Source: Neoarius graeffei
Lineage: Eukaryota > Chordata > Actinopteri > Siluriformes > Ariidae
Length of the DNA stretch: 64,000 nt
Direction of reading: 5' to 3'
Assembly: GCF_027579695.1 (NCBI RefSeq)
Contig: NC_083577.1
Coordinates: forward strand, 58,652,241-58,716,240
Positions 47,801 to 61,548 of this stretch are shown one piece after another (position 1 is the stretch's first letter; every line of letters starts with the position of its first letter). The notes beneath the pieces are model-generated. The model was given only the letters and a program-made list of their open reading frames with translations. It was not told where the DNA came from and did not search any database. The translations under genes were made by a program, and so were the position numbers.

Positions 47801-50800
47801 ATAGACTAAGAAAGACAGCAGAAAGAGCAGCTAAAAATACCTTAGTTATGCTTACAAAGGAATGTTCATAACACATTGTACCTGAGGGAGTAAAACAGGC
47901 ACAACTGCTATATGCTCTGGCATCAATGCAGAATTGCAAGGAAAAACTTTTCAGGAGTGTTTTTAGCCCGGTTTCATCAAAAGCCATTTTTAAATGGTAA
48001 AGGTTCCAAAGTGTACATAAAAGCAAACAGAGAACAGGTGACTAGTGTCATCATTCAAAGCAAATTAATGTGCTTTTAAGATAGCAGCTGAGGACATGGT
48101 TGAAGAGGATGCTTCTCAGTGAGGCAGCTTAAGAAATACACTATATGGCCAAAAGTATGTGGACACATAACCATCACACTCGTATGTGGTTCTTTCCCAA
48201 ACTGTTACCACAATTTTGGAAGAACATAATTGTTGCGAATGTAATGCTACAGCATACAAAGACAATTTCACTGAAGAGGCACAAAGCTGTTCCAGCATGA
48301 CAATGCTCCTGTGCACAAAGCAAGCGCTATAAAGACATGGTTTGTCAAGATTGGAGTGAAAGAACTCGAGTGTCCTACACAGGGTTCTGACCTCAAACCC
48401 ACTGAACCCCCTCTCAAGGTTTCTTCCTCGTGTCATCGGAGGGAGTTTTTCCTTGCCAACGTCACCGCAGGCTTGCTCATCAGGGATAAATAAAATTTAT
48501 TAGGGATCAAATTAGTTCATATGTTTAAAGTCTTTATTTTTCTGTAAAGCTGCTTTGCAACAATGTCCGTTTTTAAAAACAACGCTATACAAAAACTGAC
48601 TTGACCTTTGGGATGAATCTGAATGATGACTGCACCCCAGGCCTCCTCATCTGAAATCAGGGTCTTATCTCACAACTGCTCTTGTGGATGAATGGGCAAA
48701 TCCCCACAGCCATGCTCCAAAATCTAGTGGAAAGCCTTTCCAGAAGGGTGGAGGTTATAAGAAGAGCAAAGGGAGGGGGGGGGGGGGGGGGGGGGGGGAT
48801 ATTCAACAAAACGCATATGGATCTGGTGGTTGGGTGCCCAGAAGCCTTTAGGCATATTGTGCATCATAATACTCGTATATTGTAGCTACTATTTGTTCTC
48901 TTTATGTCCAAGAAAGGAAAATAAAGTTAAAGAAAGGTAAGTGTAAAGTAGGGGTCTATAAACAAGCTACCAGGGTGGACCAAATTACTGAACAATCAAA
49001 ACTAACTTTATTTATTTAGCAATTTTAAAACAAATTTTCACATGCAAATCATCACTTACGTTCATGCAAAAAATCCCTAAGAGTATAATATCCAAAGTAC
49101 ACAGTTGTTTTTCACCAAATATGGAAAAGAACAGCAGTGTAATAGATAAATCTGATTGATGTTTCACATTTAGAAGTATCACTACTTTATTCTGCTGAGG
49201 GTTACAATGACTTGATGTTATTTTCACTCATAACATCACAAAAACTTTTTGTTCGTTCACAGTGAACATGCGTCCTATGAGGCCATGTTTATGTTTTGAG
49301 AGGTCTACACACAGTGCTAAAATGTGTTTCATTTATTTAGCAAACCTGTTTCCATTACTTTTACACACACACACACACCTCACCTTTACTGATAAAGCCC
49401 AAATTTAAAAAATTGGTCTTTCACTTAGGTTTTTTAATTTTCAAACTTCACATTAGAAAGCTAGATGGAAAACCAGATTATGAATTTTTCATTTGACAGA
49501 CTGATCAAAAGTTAAAAATCTTTATTCCTAATGCAATGTTAATGCTCATCATTCCTTTCATTTAGAGGTTTGGGTTTGATAGCAATAAAACCTCAGGAGA
49601 CATGAAGACTACTGCTTCGAAAAGAATTTTAAAACACTCGAGTTATCATACGTATCTTGGGTCTAAAGGTTAGACCTCTCTACAGGGATGCGCTCTCTTT
49701 CATGGCAAATAAACATGGATCCCCCACATGGCACATCAGCTCCCTGTCTGCTGTTTTTGTCACTTCTGACAGGACGTCCAATAAGGAGCCAATGGCAAAA
49801 CACCACGGCCTCAAAAATTCAAACAAATTAGGGTTTTCTTAGACAAAATGTAGCGTGGAATCAAAGACATAAATAAGGACCTATTCTTGTATTTACCATG
49901 AAGATAAGCAACCAAGTTTTCACTAAAAAGGCATCTCAACAGGACTGTAATGGTGATGATACACGGGGCAACTTTTTGGGCAATGTTGCCGAGCAAAGTT
50001 GCTGGCAACGGGCAACTAGGTGAGACACAGGGCAACTTTTCAGGGCAACAACAGTTAGCAACGGCAGTTTACAGTTAGCTAAAAAAAAAAATCGATGTCT
50101 TAATTTTTGCTGTGACCATTTAATCAAGCTGTCTGTTGTTTTTTAGAGCTTTGGTGAGGTAAATTCCTCCATATAGAATATTAAAATAACTTACCGGCGT
50201 AAAAACAGATGAGGAGTCTCTCCATCTCTTCACTCCACTGACACTGAGCGGCCACCATATTTGTTTGAAATTTCTGATCCGAACCTCACCGGAGGTCACA
50301 TGACTCGATACTCGCGTTCTGATTGGCTTATCTCAAAAAGTTGCCAGAGATTATCAAAACCATTCAGAAAGAAGCAATGTTGCCCAATCTCAATAGAAAA
50401 GAGTCAAAACGCAATTGCCCAGCAACATTGCTCGGCAACATTGCCCAAAAAGTTGCCCCGTGTATCATCACCATAAGAGTGTTGTGCCTATGGGTAACTG
50501 CAATTCAGGAAGCATACAGCGGCGTCTAATGCGTACTTTCAAGTAAATTCCGCAAAGAGAACCCTTACATTTCCCATTATTGTCTGTTTAAAATAAAGTC
50601 TCATAAAAGCCTGTGTGGAGGAGAAAAAAAAAACTGGAGGAAATGAGAAAATTCCACTTCCCTTTTACAAGCAAAAGCACAGAGAAACTGTCTAGACAGA
50701 CAGCATTGTTAAACCATCCCCAAGACTATTTTAATACAAATAATTGCTTGTCTTACAGCATTTTACCGATTATTACTCAGCTCAACTCTATTCAACTTCA

Positions 50801-53800
50801 TTAGTGCTATTATATACAAGTTGTTAGCCAAGCATGTGTGCATCTTGAAAAATCTTCTCTCGTTTTATACTCAAAAGATAATTAACTTCTTAACGGAGTA
50901 TTGTTTTGACTAAACATGAAACCTAGTTGTTCTGTGAATATTTCTGTTTAATAAAACCATGCTCAAAAGGGGTCATATTCCAATTCTGACTACTTTAAAC
51001 TAAAGCACTGACAGTTTAAATTTTGTGAGTAATGCATAATGTTCAAAAACAAATGATAATTGGAGGCTGTGTCCTATATAATGGAAAGGCTCGTACAGTC
51101 ACTCAACTTTATAGAAGAGTTTAAGAAAGTTTGAATGGTCAGAGATGTGCGTCTTCCTGTTGCGCTGTAAACAAAAAAAGCATTACTGTGCAAAAGTCTT
51201 AGGCACAAATTTTGTTAGAGTTTTATTTTATGACTTCCACATTATCAAGTTAGCACGAAACATTTTAGGTCTCTGCGGAAACAAGGGTGTGGCTGAGCTT
51301 CAGCTGTGAACGGCAAGGAGTCAGGTTGAATCAGCAGATAACATGATTCGTTACACCCGTGTCTAATTACTGCCCGTTTATGAATGCGTGTCTGTGTGCT
51401 TTTCAGATAGCCAGTAACGAAAGGAGGTCAAGAGAGATGTGTTCCCCAAGACATGCTATGCACGCATGCACGTGTGAAGTTACTGAAAAGTGAAGAAATA
51501 ATAGAACTCTCCTTGAACAGTCATGCCTGTCTCCAAGTTCCTCATTGCTGCAAGCAAAGAAAGTTATTACACTCTCCAAACATTAATTTTGTTTTGGGAA
51601 AACTAAATGTTTGGATGTCACTAGAGAACGCAACATATATAGAGGATATTACACAGTGGCACGAAGATATGAAGTTGATTAAGTAGCGAATGGATAAATC
51701 ATGAGTAAACGAAGCATATGAGTGATATATTTTTCAACATGAGAAGATAAACTTCATATCTTCACATCACCGTGTAATGTTCTTAATATTATATGGACAT
51801 CCAAAAAAAAAAAAGCCAGTTAATCAAAAGAATTTTAACTTTGAACCAGTTCACCATTTTGACAATGCACATCTAGTCAGCAGGAAAACACTAAGAATGA
51901 AGTCATTGAAGTGAAATATCGGGAATTATTATACATACAGAACACTTTCAATGGAATAAAACCTTTTTTTTTTCCAACTGTCCGGTTTCCATCAAATCCT
52001 GCACTCTAATTGGCTGGCGAGCAGCTCCGTATCCTACAATACAGACCCCAGTTACAGACCCCGGTTATGGACCTCTGGCAACTCGCTCGTTCACAACAAA
52101 CATAGTAGCATTTTTGTCAACATTTATCTTTTTTTTTCATAAGATTTATTTATAAAGATTATCAAAAATCTTATAAATTTTTTGCCAGCATGTCAAGTCA
52201 ACTTTGTCAAATATGCTATACATGCTCGACGTACAGCACAGATGAAATCAGTCCTCTCTGACCCACGGTGCAAACAGGCAATGCAATAAATAAAATAATT
52301 GAAATAAACAATATAAAAACAGTATAAAACACACTAGACAAGAACTAGACATGGACTAAACACACACACACGTGCGCAAATAAACCAAGGGTCAGCAAAC
52401 TACGGCCTGCGGGCCGACTCCGGCCCACCACCCCCCTTTGACCGGCCCCCCACCACTTGAACCGGCCCTATGAGGCAATCCCCAAAAGTGGTCATGGCCT
52501 ATTTTTTTTAATTGCTTTTTGGCAAAAACAACAACAACGTCTGCATCTTGCATTCTGTTGATTTTATCAATTAAAATTGATATTTAGTTATAAAATGAAC
52601 TATTCATATTTTCCGAATTTTCGTCATATGCTCGCGATCAAGCAGTGACAGGCAGCGCACGCGTAGAGAACTGTCAGTGTTCAGGACAGCAAAATGGCTA
52701 GCGGTCAGCGAAAAGCTGACAGAGAGTGCAGAGTTTTTAAACAGTGGACCACCGATTATTTTTTTCGTTCAGTGTAAGGACCGTGCAGTTTGTCTTGTAT
52801 GTAAAGAAAGTGTGTCGGTTTTCAAAGAATATAATCTGCGTCGTCACTACCAGGGCTCGAAATTAACTTTTTTTCTTTGTGTCCCCCAGTGGTCCCGAAT
52901 TCTGTGTTGTATTGTCCCGAATGGAAGCAATAGTGTCCCCATTTTTTTCCTCTCTGAAATAACCAGTGGTTAATATTATCATATGAAGTTACTATTATAT
53001 TTGTAACTATGCAATTTTGAACCCTTTATATCATTTTTACAATAAGTCACAAGACACAAGCGACACATGTCCTATACATCATCTACTTCAAAATTACAGT
53101 TATTGCATTTTCAGTTGATTAAACTTTGGCGATCTCACTGTATGAATAGATACCCGTTTATTTAAAGGGGCCAACTAGCTCATTCAGAAAATGTTTCAAC
53201 TCCCTACATCTGCAGTACACTTTAGCTGAAAATAAGACCCCTTTTATGTTCATTTCATCTATTTATACCTTGAATATCTGTTGGCACTTAAGGCCAACTT
53301 ATAATTTTCACCATTACCGTTATCCATTTTTATGAACTTTCCGTTATCCATTGCCGTTATCCATTTTTATGAACTTTCCGTTATCCATTTTATGAACTTT
53401 CGCTGCCGAAACGTGGGTGCAAATGTTAGAAACATCAACGTAGTGCCAGGTCCGAGCCTAGTTGTGCTGCTGACTGACTAAACTTTCTGAACTAGAAAGA
53501 CACCAAGAAAACTCACTTATTCTGTTGAACGGTATCTTCCGTCAATATCATCCACATCATTCCTGTTGTATTTTATAACGTGTCTAACAGTGTTCATTCA
53601 GTTCATTCAGTTGCTAGCGTTGCCTGCAGACCAGGCGATGACACTTTGGATCCTGAAGGTCCCGGAGACGTTGTCTGGGCTTTCAGTTTCTTCCCCGCGG
53701 TCGGTCCGCTTCAACCACTTAAGCATTTTTGTTCTGGCAAGAGTCGGCGCAGCGTGTGCTGTAGCAATTCCATTCCAAGTCCATATAATGCGGACTCCGG

Positions 53801-56800
53801 CCGAAGATTCTAGAACAGAATGCGCTGCTCTGTAGCCTACGGATGCAGGTGCATCGAAAGTGTAGCTACTATGTATTTTTCGCTGTTAACGTTTTAAAAT
53901 TAAAATTGACAAATTAGGTGAATGTCTACGTATGTGTTACGGCTTTGTAAATAATATTAATGTAGAACTTTTTTTCTAGATCTATTTTTTTCCATTGTCC
54001 CGGGCAGTGGCGGCTCCTGAATTTTTTTTCGGGTGGGCAATTTTCCCCCGTTATGTCTACACGGACCGTAAATGTCCACAGGACTGAAGTAAATTGACCT
54101 AGGTAGCAAATCAATTGGCCGAACTTGTTTTTGCCTGGTAAATTCAGATATCAATATAGACAATATCTCTTCTCTCCACTAGGTGGCAACACTGAACAAG
54201 TTAAAGGTGGCAAACTAAGGTAGCCTAGTAAACTAGACCCACCCGCCTAGCGGCCAAAAATATTTTTGCCTACGAGTGGCAAATATTCACATTTAGTCTG
54301 GCTTGCCAGGCTAAAACTAAGGAAGATTCATTGTCAAGCCTTCAAAGCAAAACATTTGGCATCACAATCAATTAATATTACATTACTCATTTATTTTCTC
54401 ATATTATTCCAGTATTCTATAATAAGTAGACACATTAATTATAAACATATTCTAATTTCTTCAATTCTAAAGAATGCAATTAAAGTGGCAGGATATAAAT
54501 CCAAAACAAGTGTTTAAGTTTTGAAAAAGATGAAAAGCATAACCATCAAACAAACATGTGCAGCTTAATTATGTGTTTTTTTTATATGGAATTGCACCAT
54601 TTTAACATCAAATAATTCTAAATAAATTCTGCAGTTTTTTTCCCAAGAATTCCTACAGAAAGCCATGCCTTAAAAGGAAATTTAAAGTATTACAGGCATG
54701 TCAATGAACACAAAAGGCTTTAGTTATTTAGCTATACACACAAGGTTACACAAGGTTTTGTAGTCAGTGCAACTTGGCTTAACAAGTTGGAAAAAAAGGT
54801 AAGGTGCTGCTGGCTCCAATGAACACATACTGTACAATATATAAAAACTGAAAATATGCTTAATTTACACCAAGTCAGAGAGAACTTGAGGCTACTGAAA
54901 TATTCCAAGCATGGCAATGTTAAACTGCCATTGGTAAAACAAAAACATGGCAATGTTAAACTGCCATTGGTAAAACACACACAACTTTTGCCTAGTAAAT
55001 TCAAATATCAGATATCACTGTACCGTCTGCTGTGCTACTTCCAGGGTGGAAGAGAACGCAAGGGTAGCAAAAAAGAGCATTGACTACATCACAGCCAGCT
55101 AGCCAAGTTTTCCGGTGGTACCAGTTCTTGTTAAAACCTCTTGAGTAGGTCTTCTCCCCCTTCGTAGACACTTGCTTGATGTTTAAATTCGGTCTAGGAG
55201 GTCCTAGCTGTTTGATTACCGTTTTCTCCTCATTGGTACGACGACTAAAGGGATCTTCTTTCAGAGACGCTATCGTATTGTTGCACTCAACACTCGCCGC
55301 CATCTTCATAGAATGTTCACACATTTCCCGCGCAAGTTGCGTTTTCCAGCCCAAAATTATGTTCAAAACCCACCAAAATGCACTTAAAACCAATCTGGCA
55401 ACACTTGCGCGGCGCAACAGGCGTAGGACGTAAGCACGCTGCTTGTGCGCGCACATAAAACCTAATAGAAAATGCATTGGGAGCATGATTTTCGAAAAAA
55501 ACGTACGTACCATTAGTGTCAATGGGAGATTTGGGGGCAAATCTGAACCTGACAGAAATCGCCCCAAAAGGGCGTGGCTACACCAGGCGCGACCTTAGCC
55601 TGATTGGACAATGACATTACTGTTGGTAGTAGGAGTAGATATAAAAAAAAAAAAAAAAATAAAAAAACACTCCCTCCCCGTTTGGGAGTGCGTCGCCCAA
55701 ATCGCCCCTATTAACGAGCCGCCAGTGGTCCCGGGATTGTCCCAGATATGATAATTGTGTGTCCCGATGGCATTTTTTATGGTCCCCGGGACGTCGGGAC
55801 ACCGTTAGTTTCGAGCGCTGGTCACTACGAAACCCGCCACAAAGAGTATGCTAGTTTGCGAGGGCAAACAAGAGAAGACAGGATTCGGAGGATGAAATGC
55901 GGACTGGCTGCACAACAGAATGTATTCCTTCGCCAAACCCAGATCAACCAGGCTGCTGTACGAGCTAGCTATAAGGTAGCTCACCTACTAGCTACCCATG
56001 GAAAGCCGCTTACTGATGGGGACTTTGTTAAAGTATGGATGCTTGCTGTGGCCGAGGAGGTGTGTCCCGACAAGGATGCGCTCAACGCGGCGAGTCTCTC
56101 CGCACCTACTATGACCAGGCGAACCGAAGATTTGGGGGACAACGTGTATGACCAGCTGAATGAGAAAGCGTCAGAATTCGAGTTTTTTTGCGTTGGCCAC
56201 GGATGAGAGCAATGACGTGCAGGACACAGCACAACTGCTGTGATCTATTGCTCATATTATAATTTCACTGTTTTTTTTTTTAATGTATTTATTTTATAGG
56301 CCTATTTATTTGACCTTAAGTGCTGCACAATCATCATCATCATCATCATCATCAACAGGCCTACCTACAATTTATAATTTTCCAGTCACCTTTGCCAGTG
56401 TCAATCACCTCAACTAGGCAGATGTTTCTTACCTTGACAGCTTTGATATTTATTTTCTAATAAAAATAAATGGAATATCTGTGGTATTTCAAATTAAAAC
56501 AAAGTGTGAAGACTCGATTACTACTTTTGCAAACCACTAGTAAAGATAAACAAATACAGTTAGGCCCATAAATATTTAGACAGACATTTTTCTAATTTTG
56601 GTTCTGTACATTACCACAATGAATTTTGAACAAAACAATTCAGATGCAGTTGAAGTTCAGACTTTCAGCTTTAATTCAGTGGGTTGAACAAAATGATTGC
56701 ATAAAAATGTGAGGAACTAAAGCATATTTTTAAACACAATCCCTTCATTTCAGGGGCTCAAAAGTAATTGGACAAATTAAATAATTGTAAATAAAATGTT

Positions 56801-59800
56801 CATTTCTAATACTTGGTTGAAAACCCTTTGTTGACAATGACTGCCTGAAGTCTTGAACTCATGGACATCACCAGACGCTGGGTTTCCTCCTTTTTAATGC
56901 TCTGCCAAGCCTTTACTGCAGCGGTTTTCAGTTGCTGTTTGTGGGGCTTTCTGTCTGAAGTTTAGTTTTTAACAAGTGAAATGCATGCTCAATTGGGTTG
57001 AGATCAGGTGACCGACTTGGCCATTCAAGAATATTCCACTTCTTTGCTTTAATAAACTCCTGGGTTGCTTTGGCTTTATGTTTTGGGTCACTGCCCATCT
57101 GTATTATGAAACGCCGACCAATCAGTTTGGCTGGATTTGAGCACACAGTAGGTCTCTGAATACCTCAGAATTCATCCGGCTGCTTCTGTCCTGTGTCACG
57201 TCATCAATAAACACTAGTGACCCAGTGCCACTGGCAGCCATGCATGCCCAAGCCATCACACTGCCTCCGCCGTGTTTTACAGATGATGTGGTATGCTTTG
57301 GATCATGAGCTGTACCACGCCTTCGCCATACTTTTTTCTTTCCATCATTCTGGTAGAGGTTGATCTTGGTTTCATCTGTCCAAAGAATGTTCTTCCAGAA
57401 CTGTGCTGGCTTTTTTAGATGTTTTTTAGCAAAGTCCAATCTAGCCTTTTTATTCTTGAGGCTTATGAGTGGCTTGCACTGTGCAGTGAACCCTCTGTAT
57501 TTACTTTCATGCAGTCTTCTCTTTATGGTAGATTTGGATATTGATACGCCTACCTCCTGGAGAGTGTTGTTCACTTGGTTGGCTGTTGTGAAGGGGTTTC
57601 TCTTCACCATGGAAATTATTCTGCGATCATCCACCACTGTTGTCTTTTGTGGGCGTCCAGGTCTTTTTGCATTGATGAGTTCATTAGTGCTTTCTTTCTT
57701 TCTCAGGATGTACCAAACTGTAGATGTTGCCACTCCTAATATTGCAGCAATTTCTCAGATGGGTTTTTTCTGTTTTCGCAGCTTAAGGATGGCTTGTTTC
57801 ACCTGCATGGAGAGCTCCTTTGACCGCATGTTTTCTTCACAGCAAAATCTTCCAAATGCAAGCACCACACCTCAAATCAATTCCAGACCTTTTATCTGCT
57901 TAATTGAGAATGACATAACGAAGGAATTGCCCACACCAGCCCATGTAATAGCCTTTGAGTCAATTGTCCAATTACTTTTGGTCCCTTTAAAAACAGGGTG
58001 GCACATGTTAAGGAGCTGAAACTCCTAAACCCTTCATCCAATTTTAATGTGGATACCCTCAAATGAAAGCTGAAAGTCTGGACTTTATGTCCATTATACA
58101 ACTATAACTTGAATATGTTTCAGTAAACAGGTAAAAAAAAAAAAAAATAATAATAATATGTGTCGGTGTCCAAATATATATGGACCTAACTGTATGTGCC
58201 AGGAATCAAGTGTTGATATAGTAGGGGGGATATAGTAGTGGGGATGGCTGCACCAGGCTAGTAATCTCTACTACACAATGAGGCCTGCTGGTGGTCATAT
58301 TTGTCTGGGTCATACAATTCTATGTTATATAGCTGACCTGACCCCGGCCCCCCATCACAGTCAGGAACGACAATGTGGCCTCCAGAGAAAAAAAAGTTTG
58401 GTGACCCCTGAAATAAAAACAGTCAAGGGCACTTGAGGTATAGCAGTATAAACAAACTAATAGCTGTTAAGGTGAGGTAGTGCAGAATAGTGCAAATGAG
58501 CGAGGTAAAGTGAAATGTGCAGTCCCTGAGTTCAGTGTGTTAATGAATGTTGAGAGTATGTGTGTGTTGGGGGGGGAGGGGGGAGGGAACTGTGAGGGTG
58601 ACATGTCAGATGCTGAATGGGGGGCGGGGGGGTGCGGGCAGAATCTGTGGCAGGGGGCAGAGAGGGGAGGAGGGACAGAACAGGGAGGGAGTTGAGCCTC
58701 CTGACCGCCTAGTGAAAGAAACTGTTCTTGAGCCTGCTGGTTTTGGCCCGGAGACTCCGCAGTCTCCTCCCCGACGGCAGCAGACTGAAGAGGCTGTGAG
58801 ATGGGTGGGTGGGGTCACCTGCAATCCTGATGGCTTTGCTGGTGAGGCGGGAGTTATAAATATCCATTAGAGAATGGAAAGAGACATCAATGATCCTCTC
58901 AGCTGCTCTCACGATGCGCTGCAGAGTCTTGCAGCAGGACACGGTGCAGGCGCCATATCACGGTGATGCAGCTGGTCAGGATGTTCTCAATAGTGCCTCT
59001 GTAGAATGTGTGCATGATGGGGGCCGGGACTCTTGCTCTCCTCAGTTTGCGGAGGAAGTAGACGCTGTTGGGCTTTTTTGGCCAGTGATGCGGTGTTGTT
59101 GTTCCAGGACAGGTCTTCAGAGATGTGCACACCCAGAAACTTGGTGCTGCTCACCCTCTCCACTGCAGCACCGTCGATAGATAGTGCAGCATGCTGGGTG
59201 TGCGCTCTCCTGAAGTCCACAACAATCTCCTTCATCTTCTCCACGTTCAGGTGGAGATTGTTGTCCTTGCACCACAAGGCCAAGCGGCTCACCTCACTCC
59301 TGTAGATTGTCTCATCGCCATTGTTGACAAGACCCACCACAGTCATGTCATCTGCAAACTTTATGAAGAGATTAGAGTTGGATGTTGGTGTGCAGTCGTG
59401 GGTCAGCAAAGTGAAGATGAGGGGGCTTAGCACACATCCTTGGGGGGCCCCCCCGTGTTCAATGTGATGGTGCTGGAGGAGTTGCTGCCGACCCGTACAG
59501 CCTGTGATCTCCCCGTCAGGAAGTCCAGCAACCAGTTGCACAGGGAGGTGTTGAGTCCTAGCTGGTCCAGTTTATGAATGAGCTGCTGAGGAATGATTGT
59601 GTTGAATGCTGAGCTAAAGTCTATGAACAGCATTCTGACATACGAGTCTTTTGTCTCCAGGTGGGTGAGAGCTGAGTGGAGGGCAGTGGAGATGGCGTAA
59701 TCAGTCGAACGGTTGGACTGATATGCAAACTGGAAAGGGTCCAGGGCAGGGGGGAGGGCAGACTTAATATGCCGCATGACTAGCCGCTCGAAGCACTTCA

Positions 59801-60983
59801 TGAGGATGGGACTGAGTGCGACAGGGCGGTAGTCACTGAAGCAGGAGAGAGACTGCTTCTTCGGAACTGGGATGATGGTGGTGGCTTTGAGGCACGTGGG
59901 GACAACAGCCTGGCTCAACGAGATGTTGATGTCTGTAAAGACATCTGTGAGCTCCTCAGCACAGTCTCTCAGGACATGACCAGGAATGTTATCAGGACCC
60001 GGGGCTTTTCATGCATTTGTCGTCCTGAGAGCTTTCCTCACGCTGTCTGGGGACAGCGTCAACACCTGGTCGCCGGGAGGTGGTGGGGTCTTCTGTGCCG
60101 TGGTGCTGTTGTCTGCCTCAAAGAGAGTGAAGAAGTCGTTCAACTGATTCAGCAGAGACATGGAGTTGTCACAGGTCTGTGGCAAGGGCTTGTAGTCTGT
60201 GATGGTCCGAATCCCCCGCCACAGGTTCCTGGAGTCTCTGCTGTCATTGAAATAGTCAGCAATGTACCTGGAATACTGTCTCTTGGCCACCCTGATGCCT
60301 CATGACAGGTTGGCCCTAGCTGTCCTCAGGCCCAACTCGTCCCCAGCTCTGAAGGTGGCATTCCGAGCCCACAGGAGCCTGTGGACTTCCCCTGTCAGCC
60401 ATGGCTTCTGACTGGCCCAAATGGAGATGGTTCTGGTGACTGTAACGTTGTCCATGCACTTCCTCATGCAGGCAGTGACGGTCTCCGTGTACTCCTGGAG
60501 ATCTGTGACGTAGGTGGCCACCTGTCTTAACATGCTCCAGTCAGTGATTGGGGGGGGGGGGGGGGGGGGGGGGGGAGTCCTGGAGTGCCTCTGAGGACCC
60601 CTCTGGCCACACACTAATCTGCTTTGTAGCATGTCTCAGGAGAACAGCGTTAATTTTACAGCATGGACAGTGATAACAGTGTTCACAGCAAAAGCGAGTT
60701 TTACTACCCTGAGGAAGAAGAAAAACATTTCAGGAGAAAGCTAAAAACCCGTAACTGTTGCCAACACTGAGCAAAAACATGGCTGAATCCTGAATGACTC
60801 AATTTTGTATAAATGGGGGACTACATAGGCAGCAAAATGGTTTTTTTTCCTGCCATGGAAGTGCACTTGTATACCGAGGAGGAAGCAATTGGCATTACAG
60901 CCGCGAATGAGGATTCAAAATGGCGGCTCGGCTTTCCCTTTTGGGCACTCTCGTTTTCTGTTAAAATTTGGTAAAGAAAAAAA

Positions 60984-61040
<57 letters not shown>

Positions 61041-61517
61041 AGCTTAAGATCGGTCCGTATGGTGAAATACTGTGACCTCGGCCTTGGGCCTCAGTCAGTA
61101 CTTTCAAGACTTCAGTCACGGTATTTCACGGTATGGACCTCCAAGCTGGTAAATAACATATGTATTCTATTCCTTTCTAGTGGGTTTCATTCATTTGGTT
61201 TGTTGGCATGCCTTATTGTTAGCATATCGCTTATCCTACGTGTATTACATCACTCTACCCAATGGAGAATGAGCACTGAATATGGTTTACGATACTGCAT
61301 GGTTGTCAAGACATTATGTCAGGTCAGAGCTGATGCAAATATTCAATGGGACAGTTTTCTGCTGCGCATGTGCAGAAGCATTTCTTTGTTCACCGGGAAA
61401 GAGAAAGACGTGTTAAACACCTGACAGGCTACCAAAACTTCATTAGATATTCTTCATGCATATTTACAAGAGAAAAAAAAACAAAAACACATACCAATGG
61501 ACATCAAAAAATCTTTT

Positions 61518-61548
<31 letters not shown>

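Larger units (their letters stand above)
52851..55820. mobile_element. hAT 'B', level 2 of the nest
   Basis: Ends CAGGGCTCGAAATTAAC and inverse CAGCGCTCGAAACTAAC. Exact 8-bp duplication GTCACTAC at 52843-52850 and 55821-55828, inside the hAT-A coding sequence. GTGTCCC-rich arms. No transposase recognised; split by hAT-C. Confidence 0.92.
52694..56236 (+). pseudogene. hAT-A transposase, N-terminal part, interrupted
   Basis: Starts [20 protein letters not shown] with a BED-type/CxxC segment ([20 protein letters not shown]). It breaks at 52850 and resumes at 55829 with [20 protein letters not shown], then [20 protein letters not shown] and [13 protein letters not shown]. After a one-base shift near 56187 it reads [15 protein letters not shown] and stops. 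The catalytic and dimerisation regions are gone. It resembles GTF2IRD2/EPM2AIP1-type hAT proteins. Confidence 0.8.
52386..58410 (+). mobile_element. hAT 'A' (GTF2IRD2/Charlie-like), level 1 of the nest
   Basis: Ends CAAGGGTCAGCAAACT and inverse CAGGGGTCACCAAACT. Flanks AAATAAAC (52378-52385) and AAATAAAA (58411-58418), 7 of 8. Without the insertions it is about 1.4 kb. It lies in the LINE 3' UTR and contains hAT-B and Tc1-B. Confidence 0.88.

Noticed and set aside
54732-55004. ORF with a repeated [11 protein letters not shown] segment
   Set aside because: Caused by a ~29-bp tandem duplication (about 54906-54975) in hAT-C; no sign of a gene.
57360-58019. 219-codon plus-strand ORF
   Set aside because: Antisense of the Tc1-B transposase.
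58480-58870. Gly-rich plus-strand ORFs
   Set aside because: Antisense of the LINE reverse-transcriptase C-terminal region.
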